Assembly: GCA_016283095.1 (NCBI GenBank)
Contig: JAEEMG010000043.1
Location: 30,345-94,344, forward strand
Reading direction: 5' to 3'
DNA from: Paludibacteraceae bacterium
Lineage (GTDB): Bacteria > Bacteroidota > Bacteroidia > Bacteroidales > Paludibacteraceae
DNA length: 64,000 nt
The notes under the pieces were generated by a model. It had not been told where the DNA came from. It ran no database searches and saw only the letters and a list, made by a program, of their open reading frames with translations. This document shows positions 35,961 through 44,957 of this stretch, in pieces. The translations under genes were made by a program, and so were the position numbers. The first letter of the stretch is position 1. Each line of letters begins with the position of its first letter.

Positions 35961-35979
35961 TATATTAAAACGAATTGAT

Positions 35980-36933
35980 ATGAGGAAAGTTATTGGCATA
36001 GGTGAAACAATTTTAGACATCATTTTCAAGAATGAACAACCCACTGCCGCAAAGCCAGGTGGATCAACATTCAACTCAATGATCACACTCGGACGTCTTG
36101 GCGTAAACACAGAATTTATAAGTGAAGTGGGACGCGACCGTCTAGGAGATAAAATAAGAGCGTTCCTGGCAGAAAACAATGTGAAGGCTGATAATGTGTA
36201 TGATTACGACGGTGGAAAGACAGCATTGTCGCTTGCGTTTCTTGATGAGAACATGAACGCTGACTACCTGTTCTACAAGAATGACTCAGCACAGAAACTC
36301 GACTATGTGATGCCAAAAATTGAGGAGAACGACATCATCGTGATCGGATCTTTTTTCTCAATCAACGACGCGTTAAGAGAAAACCTCACATATCTGCTTG
36401 ATGAGGCTAAACATAAGAAAGCCATCATCTACTACGACGTCAATTTCCGCAAAAACCGCAAAAGTCAAGTGAGATTCTTGATGCCAAACATTCTCGACAA
36501 TTTTGATTACGCTAATATCGTGAAGGGAAGCGACGAGGATTTTGACAATATCTTCTCAGAAAACGACTCTGATCTGACATATAAAGAGCATATCGAATTC
36601 TACAGCAAGAATTTCATCTACACACAGGGAGCCAACGGAGTGACCGTGTATAGCAAAGGATTCAAGAAACATTACGATGCCAAGAAGATCGAGGTGGTGA
36701 GCACAGTAGGCGCCGGCGACAACTTCAATGCGGGAGTAGTGTACGGTCTGCTTGCAGCCGGAGTCACATACGATGAGTTGAAAAACGGAATCAGCGAAGA
36801 GAAGTGGGATCAGGTGGTGAAATGTGCGATTGATTTCTCATCTACTGTCTGCACAACACTTGATAATTACGCGTCAAAGGAATATTGCGAGGAATACAGC
36901 AAACATACTCCTATTCCTGCTGACGAAGAATAA
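35980..36933 (+). CDS. PfkB-family carbohydrate kinase
   Basis: From the ATG at 35980, 317 residues: GGSTFNSMITLGRLG (N-terminal PfkB signature region), YYDVNFRKNRK, and STVGAGDNFNAGVVYG with the anion-hole/catalytic Asp. Resembles fructokinases and ribokinase-like sugar kinases. An upstream frame start at 35947 overlaps aroC and is unlikely. Confidence 0.9.
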   Translation: MRKVIGIGETILDIIFKNEQPTAAKPGGSTFNSMITLGRLGVNTEFISEVGRDRLGDKIRAFLAENNVKADNVYDYDGGKTALSLAFLDENMNADYLFYKNDSAQKLDYVMPKIEENDIIVIGSFFSINDALRENLTYLLDEAKHKKAIIYYDVNFRKNRKSQVRFLMPNILDNFDYANIVKGSDEDFDNIFSENDSDLTYKEHIEFYSKNFIYTQGANGVTVYSKGFKKHYDAKKIEVVSTVGAGDNFNAGVVYGLLAAGVTYDELKNGISEEKWDQVVKCAIDFSSTVCTTLDNYASKEYCEEYSKHTPIPADEE

Positions 36934-36975
36934 TCCTTCGTGATTTATCCAACAGAACATCATTTTTTACATATC

Positions 36976-37031
36976 GGTTACTGCACTAAACGATTTTGGG
37001 CTAAAACCGTTTAGTGCAGTAACCTTTTTTT
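36976..37031 (+). terminator. Strong terminator after the PfkB kinase gene
   Basis: GGTTACTGCACTAAACG (36976-36992) is perfectly complementary to CGTTTAGTGCAGTAACC (37008-37024); inside, TTTT and AAAA add four more pairs. Seven Ts follow. The stem of 17 perfect pairs is longer than usual. Confidence 0.9.
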
Positions 37032-37086
37032 GCTGTTTTTTGGTTATTAGAGTAAACGATTCGTCAGATTCTAGATAAATTTTCCT

Positions 37087-37809
37087 TTATTTCTGTTTAA
37101 TCATCACTTTGTATCCTGCTGGAAGTGCCATCTTCTTGTCCGTCATACTCAAGCCTTCCTGGCCATCTGGCTCATAGATATCACCATTGAAAGGATAATC
37201 CGTCTTCTTAAATGTGATTGTCTCTGTCTTCAGATATATTCTGTCGGTACCTATTCTCATCTTCGCATACACAACCGTGTTTTTTGGTATGCTCACTCCA
37301 TCCACAGCGACGTCGTCCAATAATCTCAATTTTATCGGACTCTCTGTACTGATACTCTTCTGCTTCTCGTGGATGACAGCATTTATCATTTTGACACGTT
37401 CTGCATTGTCGCTCTCCACCAACTGGTGAAAACCTGCATCCTGGGCATCGGTTTTAGCTTCAGACGACGTCGTTGATTCTTTATCAATTGGTGCCGACCG
37501 CTCTGAATCTGTCTTTGTGACTGCCTTTCCCTTATTCTCACAAACGGTCTTTTCTGGAGATTCTTGTGAAGTAGACGGATTTGTAGACGACGGTTCTGCA
37601 TCAGCATCGTCATCATCTGTGGATGCGTCACTCTGCTCCTCCCACGTCGTGGCAATATTATCAGTTGTCTGCTGTGCCGTACACTCCGCTTTGTTATCCT
37701 CCAGACTGGTTTTATCACCGTCTCCTCCGCCAAACAGCCAGAACATACCGCATCCTCCAATGAATAGGAACAGGCAATACAGATGAATTGTAAGTGTCTT
37801 TCTGCTCAT
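37087..37809 (-). CDS. TraM-like conjugation protein (divergent)
   Basis: 240 residues: N-terminal membrane segment (LYCLFLFIGGCGMFWLFGGG), a long Ser/Thr/Glu-rich linker (~30-140) and a C-terminal beta domain with LRLLDDVAVDGVSIPKNTVVYA and YEPDGQEGLS. The C-terminal pattern recalls TraM of Bacteroides conjugative transposons, which are longer (~400 residues). Start 18 bases after the stop of the next minus-strand gene. It may be part of an unfamiliar transfer system or a remnant. Confidence 0.55.
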   Translation of the reverse strand: MSRKTLTIHLYCLFLFIGGCGMFWLFGGGDGDKTSLEDNKAECTAQQTTDNIATTWEEQSDASTDDDDADAEPSSTNPSTSQESPEKTVCENKGKAVTKTDSERSAPIDKESTTSSEAKTDAQDAGFHQLVESDNAERVKMINAVIHEKQKSISTESPIKLRLLDDVAVDGVSIPKNTVVYAKMRIGTDRIYLKTETITFKKTDYPFNGDIYEPDGQEGLSMTDKKMALPAGYKVMIKQK

Positions 37810-37827
37810 AAATTCTTCCCTTTTACC

Positions 37828-38169
37828 TCAGCCAAACAACATTTTTACAATATCCGAAGTCTCCTGCTGGAGTTCCGTCAACTCCTCCTGATCCTCTTCC
37901 TCACACTCCACAGAAGATTCATTCGGCAACGTCTCCTCCATCGGAACCAACGCCTCAACCTTTCTCATTGACGCGCGACGGAGCGGTGTCTCATAAGCGA
38001 CATCATCCCTATACGGAATGTTAAGTTGTTTGATTTTTGCTTTTCTCTCCTCTGCCACGGAAATACTGCTGTTTCCATTTGTTCTGTTGAGATACAGGAA
38101 GACTATATCAATAATGACGCATACGGCGAGCCAAACAATAATGAATTCAGGCCAACTGATTTTGCTCAT
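37828..38169 (-). CDS. Small single-pass membrane protein
   Basis: The ATG at 38169 gives 113 residues with one membrane segment (FIIVWLAVCVIIDIVFLYL, about 8-26) and an acidic C-terminus (ESSVECEEEDQEELTELQQE). An earlier frame start at 38226 would add 19 residues. Divergent from the coupling ATPase gene and directly upstream of the TraM-like gene, so probably part of the same system. No family recognised. Confidence 0.6.
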   Translation of the reverse strand: MSKISWPEFIIVWLAVCVIIDIVFLYLNRTNGNSSISVAEERKAKIKQLNIPYRDDVAYETPLRRASMRKVEALVPMEETLPNESSVECEEEDQEELTELQQETSDIVKMLFG

Positions 38170-38250
38170 TTTTCTTTCAAATTTTTTACAATGCAAAAGT
38201 ATAATTTTCTTCCGTAGAATCTGCAACGGAAATTACTTTTCTACATTTTG

Positions 38251-38282
38251 TTTGAGAAGGATTGTAAAAAAGATTACTTTTG
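38251..38282 (+). promoter_or_regulatory. Promoter of the coupling ATPase gene
   Basis: TTTG (38251-38254), 20 bases, TACTTTTG (38275-38282): full consensus. The ATG at 38320 follows 37 bases later, so the upstream in-frame ATG at 38248 lies before the transcript and is not used. Confidence 0.75.
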
Positions 38283-38319
38283 CGACCGAATAATTATTAG
38301 CCGTATACAATTAGTGCAT

Positions 38320-40269
38320 ATGTATCTTTTTCTACTGTTAGGATGTTTTGTCGCATTGATAATCGGAGTGTTGTTGTTTAAGACAACTCCAAAACAAAAT
38401 CTGCCGAACGATGACCCGTTCAACCTGAAAGAACAGTCTGATTTTCCACAGAATGAGAATTTTTCCACGGATGAATATACAATCAATTTCCCTACCAAAT
38501 ACTACCGTCAGGGCAAGGAGCATCACGGATGGATCAACCTTGAAGCCCCATTCCGCGCGACGATGGTGGTAGGATCACCCGGTTCAGGAAAATCCTACAC
38601 GATCATCAACAACTATATCCGTCAGGCTCTGGCAAAAGGTTACGCGATGTACCTCTACGATTTCAAAATTCCTGATCTTTCGGAGATCGCCTACTCCAAC
38701 TTCATGTGGAACAAGCATCACTGGAAAGAGATCTACAACGGTGTGGAGCCGAAATATGGCATGATTGACTTCAACGAACCCCGCGTCTCCCTTCGATGCA
38801 ACCCTCTCAAAGCTAACCTTTTGGAGACGAAGACTCATGCCGACGAGATCGCACAAGTGATATGTTATAATCTTGCCCGCACTTGGGCAGACAAGCAAGG
38901 CGATTTCTTTGTGGAGTCGGCTATCAACTATCTTGGAGCATGTATCTGGTTTCTACGTATTTATGAGAATGGCAAATACTGCACTTTCCCACACGTCATC
39001 GACTTCATCTCACAGCCGATGGACCAGGTGATTCCAATTCTCTCAAGCTACACCGACCTCTCCGTCACTCTCGCCCCATATCTCAACGCATGGTCGGCAG
39101 GTGCCACCGAACAGATTCAAGGACAGATCGCGTCGGTGCAGATTCCGCTAGGCAGACTCACATCACCCTACCTCTATTGGGCTATGAGCGGCGACGATAT
39201 TGATCTTGACATCAATAATCCGCTTGAACCAAAACTGCTTTGTTTCGGCAATGATCCACAGAATGCCAACACATACAGCACAGCTCTTGGCGTGTACACA
39301 GCACGTATACTGAAACTGGCAAATCAGAAAGGAAAACATAAAAGTGCGATCATCATCGACGAGCTTCCGACCATGTTTGTGTATGGACTGGATAATCTGA
39401 TCGCCACAGCCCGTTCCAACGAAGTGGCAATACTGCTGGGATTCCAGGATTTCTCCCAGCTGAGAGCGGACTATAAAGAGTCGAACGCCAACAAGATCAT
39501 TCAGACCGTCGGCAATTTCTTCGTCGGACAATGTTTTGATGAGACGGCGGAAAAGATTTCAAAACGTATAGGAAAAAACAGACAGAAAAAGACTCCCGTC
39601 TCCACTAAAAAGGATGGATCTTCCGTGTCGTACCAAATGGATTACATGATCCCGCCTGAACGATTCTCACAAGCAAAACAGGGATGGTTCGCAGGATTGG
39701 TTTGCGACAATAACGGTTCCGACAACAACGACCGAGTGTTTGCGGCAAACATCGATATCGACGTCGACGCATGTGAAGAAGAGGCAAACCACTATCTTGA
39801 ACTGCCTGAGTTTTATGATTTTGACGACGAGGTTGTAGACGCAAATCTTCGCGTCTACGCAAATGAAATCGGGTTCGACCACAGCAAATATACAGAGACA
39901 AGATCCCTTGTAGACGCGATGGTTCGCCACTGGTTCGACCGCAACGACATCGCATCGTATGGTTTTGACCACAACAAATACAAATCCGTCACGACACTGA
40001 TCAGCAAGGTGAAGAAACCGTCGAAAGAGATGAAGAAAGTCTTTCCTAAATTCCTGGAGAAAGACAACATGCTCAACCGTGTGATAGAGATCCGCGACGC
40101 ACGAATGCGTGAATATCTGCAAAACAACCGTGAGAATATCAGACAGGAGGTGGAGAATATCTGTGTAGCCGAGCTCGACCGTATACGCAGAATGGCACAG
40201 CAAGGTGTGCAGCCATATAAAAGGCTGTGGGAAATCAGAACACAGGTGACCGGAAAAACCACGATTTGA
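38320..40269 (+). CDS. TraG/VirD4-family coupling ATPase
   Basis: 649 residues: N-terminal membrane segment (MYLFLLLGCFVALIIGVLLF), Walker A GSPGSGKS at 85-92, DFKIPDLSEIAY, Walker B AIIIDELPT, and VAILLGFQDFSQLRADY, as in type IV coupling proteins that deliver DNA to a secretion channel. The last ~150 residues are charged and unlike standard TraG. No relaxase, VirB4 or mating-pair genes are nearby, which is odd for a coupling protein. It has its own promoter and a hairpin at the stop. Confidence 0.85.
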   Translation: MYLFLLLGCFVALIIGVLLFKTTPKQNLPNDDPFNLKEQSDFPQNENFSTDEYTINFPTKYYRQGKEHHGWINLEAPFRATMVVGSPGSGKSYTIINNYIRQALAKGYAMYLYDFKIPDLSEIAYSNFMWNKHHWKEIYNGVEPKYGMIDFNEPRVSLRCNPLKANLLETKTHADEIAQVICYNLARTWADKQGDFFVESAINYLGACIWFLRIYENGKYCTFPHVIDFISQPMDQVIPILSSYTDLSVTLAPYLNAWSAGATEQIQGQIASVQIPLGRLTSPYLYWAMSGDDIDLDINNPLEPKLLCFGNDPQNANTYSTALGVYTARILKLANQKGKHKSAIIIDELPTMFVYGLDNLIATARSNEVAILLGFQDFSQLRADYKESNANKIIQTVGNFFVGQCFDETAEKISKRIGKNRQKKTPVSTKKDGSSVSYQMDYMIPPERFSQAKQGWFAGLVCDNNGSDNNDRVFAANIDIDVDACEEEANHYLELPEFYDFDDEVVDANLRVYANEIGFDHSKYTETRSLVDAMVRHWFDRNDIASYGFDHNKYKSVTTLISKVKKPSKEMKKVFPKFLEKDNMLNRVIEIRDARMREYLQNNRENIRQEVENICVAELDRIRRMAQQGVQPYKRLWEIRTQVTGKTTI

Positions 40270-40290
40270 GGGAGATGTGCAACGTCTCCC
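40270..40290 (+). terminator. Hairpin at the coupling ATPase stop codon
   Basis: GGGAGA (40270-40275) pairs with TCTCCC (40285-40290) directly after the TGA. No T-run follows; it may stabilise or end the transcript. Confidence 0.4.
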
Positions 40291-40297
40291 CTAACCG

Positions 40298-40465
40298 AAA
40301 TTTGGTGGAAACTGACAAATCAGGCTTAAAAATTTGGTGGAAATTGACAAAATCATATAATTCCTACGATAAAAAAGCAACAGTTACCAAGGGTTTCTCG
40401 GCAACTGAATCTTTCTGCTCCTGATGAAAAATATCAGACTGTTTATTTTGGTGGTAACTGCAACG
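40298..40465. repeat. Three direct copies of TTTGGTGGAAAnTGACAAA
   Basis: Copies at 40298-40320 and 40330-40352 (one difference, 32 bases apart) and a weaker one at 40446-40465 (TTTTGGTGGTAACTGCAA). They lie in the gap between the coupling ATPase and the convergent metallo-beta-lactamase gene. Function unknown; binding sites or a repeat remnant. Confidence 0.6.
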
Positions 40466-40597
40466 GATTTACAATTCGTAAACTTTTCTGTGCTAGTTTC
40501 TTATATTGAGGAGATCCCCTCAAAATAGCGACTTTACCAGAAGGAATCCAATACAGTGTTTTCTCTCCTATTGCATTTAAGCTCGTGGCTTTCTCCT
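40443..40597 (-). other. Possible frameshifted C-terminal extension of the metallo-beta-lactamase gene
   Basis: Beyond the metallo-beta-lactamase stop another minus frame stays open to 40443, encoding WLKEKATSLNAIGEKTLYWI then PSGKVAILRG. That frame overlaps the gene's end across a run of A-rich codons. A one-base slip in that run would join the two. It could equally be a non-coding stretch. Confidence 0.3.
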
Positions 40598-41815
40598 TCA
40601 GCCATTTATTCTTCGTGAGACTCCACCCATATTTCCTCTCCTTCGAATTAGATTTCTTAATTTTGTTAATTTTATTTTTTTTATTTTTTCTGTCAGACGA
40701 TGATTGGAATCTGATGTTACACAAAATACTTGACATTTATTATGTGTCAAGTCTCCTATCACATAAGGACTTGGATGTCCATACTTATTTTCCCCTACTG
40801 ATATTGGACAAATTGTTTTTTTATCATATTGAGAAATATCATGATTGTCTTCGCTTCCATGATGGGGAACTTGGATTGTTCCTACATGTGAATAATATGA
40901 TGCAAATTCATTTTTTATTTTCATATTTTTTAAATCGCTATCGCCAGTAAATATACATGCAGGTTTATCCTTAACGTCTTTATTTGGAAATGTCACTGTC
41001 TTCACTCCCCCATATACAAGAGATTTTATCTGCCAAAGACGTTTATCTAAGGGTCCAGAATAAACAACTAAAGAACAAAGATTAATATCACAGACTTTTT
41101 TGTAAATTTTTTTTAATTGGGCTCGTCTATTTTTTTTTGGATCTTTCATGGGATCTTTCATGATATCACAGACTTGCTTATCGTCAGACAAGTCAACAGT
41201 ATGCCAAAAAGGATCACTATGTTTTTTTAACTCATCTTTGAATTTAGCTTCTAAATTATTCTGATTATAGTTAATTGGCACATAAATCCAATTGATCTTG
41301 GAATTTTTGATGATAGAATTGCTTGAAATAACACCTTTTAAACTGTCTATTTCTTTAGTTTCTCTTTCCTCATTTTCTTCTGAAGGTTTAACCTCAATTA
41401 TTTCAGGTTTATTATTACCCTGATTAAAATTACCCTGATTAAAAAAACTCTCTTTGTCATCAAGTATTTTAATTATAATATCATATTGTCCATTAGTGTT
41501 AATTATATTTAATATATTCAATATATACTTTGAACGCGAAACGAGAGGTAATATAACCTTTTTCACTTTGCAAGAAGTAAGAAGTGTTGGTATTTCGTTT
41601 ACATGATCGGTATCCAAATGTGAAACAAATAAAATATCTATTTCGTCTTTTGAGGAGAATGCATTTCTAACTACATTATGTCCGGTTGTTGTTCCATTTA
41701 GATGAATACCCGCTCCACAATCATACACCATATTAAAATTTATACCATCCTCTTCCTCCGTAAATCTCTCCGCATAAAATGCACCTTGTCCTATTGGATA
41801 AAAAATTCTTTCCAT
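40598..41815 (-). CDS. Stand-alone ComEC-type metallo-beta-lactamase-fold protein
   Basis: 405 residues with the metal site HLDTDH at 66-71, a later TGDSDL and VPHHGSEDNH, the pattern of the ComEC/Rec2 nuclease-like branch. No ComEC membrane part is present. The middle has short repeats (FNQG twice, MKDP twice). Very AT-rich compared with neighbours, so probably acquired. Stand-alone members of this branch are often found as hydrolase effectors in defence loci, but no partner typical of those is next to it. Substrate unknown. Confidence 0.75.
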   Translation of the reverse strand: MERIFYPIGQGAFYAERFTEEEDGINFNMVYDCGAGIHLNGTTTGHNVVRNAFSSKDEIDILFVSHLDTDHVNEIPTLLTSCKVKKVILPLVSRSKYILNILNIINTNGQYDIIIKILDDKESFFNQGNFNQGNNKPEIIEVKPSEENEERETKEIDSLKGVISSNSIIKNSKINWIYVPINYNQNNLEAKFKDELKKHSDPFWHTVDLSDDKQVCDIMKDPMKDPKKNRRAQLKKIYKKVCDINLCSLVVYSGPLDKRLWQIKSLVYGGVKTVTFPNKDVKDKPACIFTGDSDLKNMKIKNEFASYYSHVGTIQVPHHGSEDNHDISQYDKKTICPISVGENKYGHPSPYVIGDLTHNKCQVFCVTSDSNHRLTEKIKKIKLTKLRNLIRRRGNMGGVSRRING

Positions 41816-42082
41816 ATTTATTTATAAATCATTTAACTTTTTCGTTTCTCTCCGTAAAGCATCTTCTCTTTACCTTTACTTTGCCTTCCCATCCCCACCA
41901 TAAGTAAAGATAGCATTTTATTATTCTTTCTTTTTTTATACCACAAATATACAATTTTATTTCCTTCCTTCAACCCTATCCCAAAACATCCTTTGCCTTT
42001 ATTTGCATTCATAATGCATAGATACCACAATCCCACTTTCTACATAATATTTTGCATTTTTTAGAAAAATTTCACAAAATAT

Positions 42083-42113
42083 TTTGATGTTTCAAATATT
42101 CGTTATATTTTTG
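42083..42113 (+). promoter_or_regulatory. Orphan consensus promoter
   Basis: TTTG (42083-42086), 19 bases, TATTTTTG (42106-42113): a full match. No gene of normal length follows; a terminator is 135 bases downstream. Confidence 0.7.
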
Positions 42114-42119
42114 TAAACA

Positions 42120-42284
42120 TAAAGACATGACGGAAGGATTTACACTACGAACAAGTAGAGGGTAATGAGGTCCGACCATGGTAATAATTAGATTTTTTTG
42201 TACTGTTACTAATCCTATTTTCCCTTTATCTTTAAAGGAAAAAGAAGTAATGAGTGGTATTGGTTACCGCTCATTATTTTTTTT
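42120..42284 (+). ncRNA. Candidate small RNA (promoter-to-terminator unit)
   Basis: Between the promoter at 42083-42113 and a terminator (TAATGAGTGGTA at 42248-42259, TACCGCTCATTA at 42265-42276, then eight Ts to 42284) lie ~165 bases without a normal gene. The only reading frame with an ATG close to the predicted start encodes 12 residues (42127-42165, MTEGFTLRTSRG), so it may be a small RNA or a leader with attenuator whose gene has been lost. Inside, GGTAATAATTAG faces CTGTTACTAATCC as a possible stem. Name and target unknown. Confidence 0.5.
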
Positions 42285-42334
42285 AAATAATCCATAATGT
42301 AGAGACGCCGTATTACGAATTATGCATTATGAAT

Positions 42335-42590
42335 TTCCATCAATATTAAACGCCTAAAGGCGTATGGAAAATGGGGCATTCAAACGTTCTACCGATATTT
42401 AACGCCTAGCGGCATAATAGGGGAACAAAATAAATGTATCCGATATTGACAATTACGAATTACGCATTATGAATTGCGAATTGACCAAAACACGCACGTC
42501 CGTGCGTCTCTACGAGGGTTGGATCACCAGATGCGTGGATTATCCCCAACAATTATGAATTACGAATTATGCATTATGAATTACGAATTA
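42335..42590 (+). repeat. Left arm of ~250-bp inverted repeat
   Basis: This arm is nearly the exact reverse complement of 44958-45207. In order it holds CGCCTAAAGGCG, GGGGCATTCAAACG, CGCCTAGCGGC, a REP element (42490-42515), GGGTTGGATCACCAGATGCG and AATTACGAATTATGCATT-type repeats. Differences between arms are scattered single bases and one short unit. It lies 37 bases before the promoter of the two enclosed genes. Confidence 0.9.
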
Positions 42591-42626
42591 TTCCGTCTAC
42601 CTTGCCCGAGAAATCATTTTTATTTA

Positions 42627-42634
42627 TAATTTTG
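42627..42634 (+). promoter_or_regulatory. -7 box (TAATTTTG) inside the inverted-repeat unit
   Basis: TAATTTTG just inside the left arm; the -33 region is T-rich without an exact TTTG. It is ~195 bases before the first enclosed gene, so a long leader or a second promoter is possible. Confidence 0.4.
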
Positions 42635-42830
42635 TATCGAATAAAACAACGAAGTCTACTGATAAATGCGAAAACTTGCAATTAGAAGTGTTTTTCTTTG
42701 TTTTGTTTAGTTAAAATGAAATGTATTTGTGATAGTCCATAAACACGAAAGATTTAAGGAATATCCAAATCAATAACGTGGGATTTTAATAGACAACCCC
42801 TGATTTATTCAAATATTGATTTAGTCCTAT

Positions 42831-44186
42831 ATGAGCAACATTATACGTCTTGCATACGACAAAAGGTCTGAGCAATACATGCTTATAAATCCAGTATCCG
42901 ACAAGAAAATCGATACTGTCTCTAATCCTGTACCCCTTAACGAAATTGATAAAACTCTCGATAACGCCATACGCACTCTTGCCGACGCTGCAGATAAATT
43001 CCATAAGTTCAAACTGGAACAGATGAAATTCCTCTACATGCACAGAAACGACAGGAATGTCGCGCCAGAACTCACAAGTTTCAACGAGAATTATCTTTCG
43101 TCATTGGACAAATTCATAAATGAGGCTAAAGCATTGGAGGCTTCAAAAAGACGCGAGGTCGTGGAGGCTCTGAAAAATACCTCATATCTTTCTATCGACC
43201 CGATCTGTATTTTCCTGTTCTCTTTTCTTTCCGTCATCTCAATGCCGTTGATGGAGAGTCTCAACGACTGGAGTATGGAATCCCTCTCCTTTGATAAAGA
43301 GAACTATATTACCGAAAATATCAATACACTAAACTTCCATGAAAGGGAGGTGAAGATCTTCCTTACAGAGAAGGACAACCGTGAGACTGTAAAGATCGTG
43401 GCTGACAGGGAGACATGGGACAACTTAGCCTACAATCAGGAGTATCAGAAGATGTTGACCGACAAAGATACACGCACTTCCGTCTACTCTCTCTCAACTG
43501 AAAGATTCACAGAGATAGAGAAAGGGTTGAAAGCATCCACGTCGGCTAAAGATTATCTTGACGATAAACTCGGCGGACCAACCGCCATCAAACAGAAGGG
43601 CGATTTTGCGGAATGCATGAAAATTGACGTCATGAACGTGGGCACAATCGAAAAACTGCTGAGCAAATTTGTCAAGGATAAAGAGATCTTCGCTATCAAG
43701 AGCGACGGAAGGTTTGCCAGACTGCAGAAAGGAGAAAAGATCTCCATCCTTAACAACGACGGGAATGTGAGCGTGGATGTCTGCAAAGGAATAGGCAAAA
43801 ACGGAAATGAGACGCTTCTGTTTGGCAATCTCAAAGTGAAGGATGAACTGAAGATCGACCAGGCCACACGAGCCAAACTGTCGAGGATCAGAGAATGCCA
43901 TATCCTGCCATTCCGTGATGCCGACAAACCTACATGGATGTCTGTGACTCCAAACTGCATACCGGACAAGATAAAAGGACACCTCGTCAGCAAAGCGGAA
44001 AAAGAGGCTCTGCTCAAAGGAGAGGTTGTAATGTTCCCCGACTGTAAGGAAAGCTCTAAAAAGGAATACGAGGCGTCCGTCAGCCTGAGCATACAAAAGA
44101 CTCCAATTGGAATCAAACCCGTGCTGAAAGTCGCTCCAAAAGGTTTCAAACAGATGCAGATCAACAAAAAAAATATGGGAATATAA
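42831..44186 (+). CDS. Hypothetical protein with DUF3945-like C-terminal segment
   Basis: 451 residues. Residues ~1-110 are helical. Residues ~250-340 look beta-rich (FVKDKEIFAIKSDGRFARLQ, ISILNNDGNVSVDV). The C-terminus, LVSKAEKEALLKGEVVMFPD then KKEYEASVSLSIQK, resembles the repeat of DUF3945 proteins carried by Bacteroidales mobile elements. It is the first of two genes inside the inverted-repeat unit. One central hydrophobic stretch (IFLFSFLSVISMPLM) could touch a membrane. Function unknown. Confidence 0.65.
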   Translation: MSNIIRLAYDKRSEQYMLINPVSDKKIDTVSNPVPLNEIDKTLDNAIRTLADAADKFHKFKLEQMKFLYMHRNDRNVAPELTSFNENYLSSLDKFINEAKALEASKRREVVEALKNTSYLSIDPICIFLFSFLSVISMPLMESLNDWSMESLSFDKENYITENINTLNFHEREVKIFLTEKDNRETVKIVADRETWDNLAYNQEYQKMLTDKDTRTSVYSLSTERFTEIEKGLKASTSAKDYLDDKLGGPTAIKQKGDFAECMKIDVMNVGTIEKLLSKFVKDKEIFAIKSDGRFARLQKGEKISILNNDGNVSVDVCKGIGKNGNETLLFGNLKVKDELKIDQATRAKLSRIRECHILPFRDADKPTWMSVTPNCIPDKIKGHLVSKAEKEALLKGEVVMFPDCKESSKKEYEASVSLSIQKTPIGIKPVLKVAPKGFKQMQINKKNMGI

Positions 44187-44233
44187 TCCCATATAACAAT
44201 GAATATTGAAAATCAGTATAAAGAGACAAAAGG

Positions 44234-44896
44234 ATGTTGAGCAAAGAAAAATTGGAACAGCTGAGAGAATGGTTCTTGAAAGAGAGCCCGATAGACGCTG
44301 TGCTAAGTTTCAAGGACAAATGCGGCAGATTACTGGAATCTCCCAAAACATTCATAGAGATGATCTCCGACGACGAGACCATCAACTCCATGAGCGCCGA
44401 CCTGTCTAAGATATTGACAGTGCAGAAACAGCTTGTGGAGATCAAGAATTTCCTGGATCAAAACCAAGAATCTGAAGGTGGATACTCTCCATTCGAATAT
44501 CTGTTTGTCACAAAAACAAAACTCAGTGAAGAAAAGATAGAATTCATCAAAGAACAGTATATTTTCTTCAAAAAGATAAACGCAATCGCGTCGCAGATCA
44601 AACAAAACAATTCCAAGGAAGATTATGATGCCTTTGTGGAGCAGGTCATCCCATTGTTGGAGAAGACGTGTGGGAACAGAGACAAACTCGACAACTATCT
44701 TGAGGAATACGCCGAATTCATGGGCGACTGTCTGACTGTAGAGGAAGCCAATGAAAGATTCAAGCAACTTGACAATATCGTCTACGTCATGGATCAGAAC
44801 GCATACGAATCATTCCTTCAAAACGGCAAGGTGATCATTGACCAGGTGGAGGCATATAAAAAGAAAGAAACGAAAACCTCGGAAGACGGGACTTGA
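44234..44896 (+). CDS. Hypothetical helical protein, second gene of the inverted-repeat unit
   Basis: 220 residues, acidic and helical from end to end (KLEQLREWFLKESPIDAVLS, KLDNYLEEYAEFMGDCLTVEE), no signal or membrane segment. It starts 47 bases after the previous stop and is followed by a strong terminator, so the two genes form one transcript. No family recognised. Confidence 0.65.
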   Translation: MLSKEKLEQLREWFLKESPIDAVLSFKDKCGRLLESPKTFIEMISDDETINSMSADLSKILTVQKQLVEIKNFLDQNQESEGGYSPFEYLFVTKTKLSEEKIEFIKEQYIFFKKINAIASQIKQNNSKEDYDAFVEQVIPLLEKTCGNRDKLDNYLEEYAEFMGDCLTVEEANERFKQLDNIVYVMDQNAYESFLQNGKVIIDQVEAYKKKETKTSEDGT

Positions 44897-44922
44897 TATG
44901 AAGATAAATTTATCACAAAACG

Positions 44923-44957
44923 AAGGATTGTATCAAAAAAGGATACAATCCTTTTTT
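44923..44957 (+). terminator. Terminator of the inverted-repeat unit
   Basis: AAGGATTGTATC (44923-44934) pairs perfectly with GATACAATCCTT (44942-44953), loop 7 bases, then more Ts. It ends one base before the right inverted-repeat arm. Confidence 0.85.

Noticed and set aside
41833..42036. 67-codon minus-strand frame upstream of the hydrolase gene
   Set aside because: Lys/Gly-rich, no family pattern, no separate promoter seen; likely part of the AT-rich leader region.
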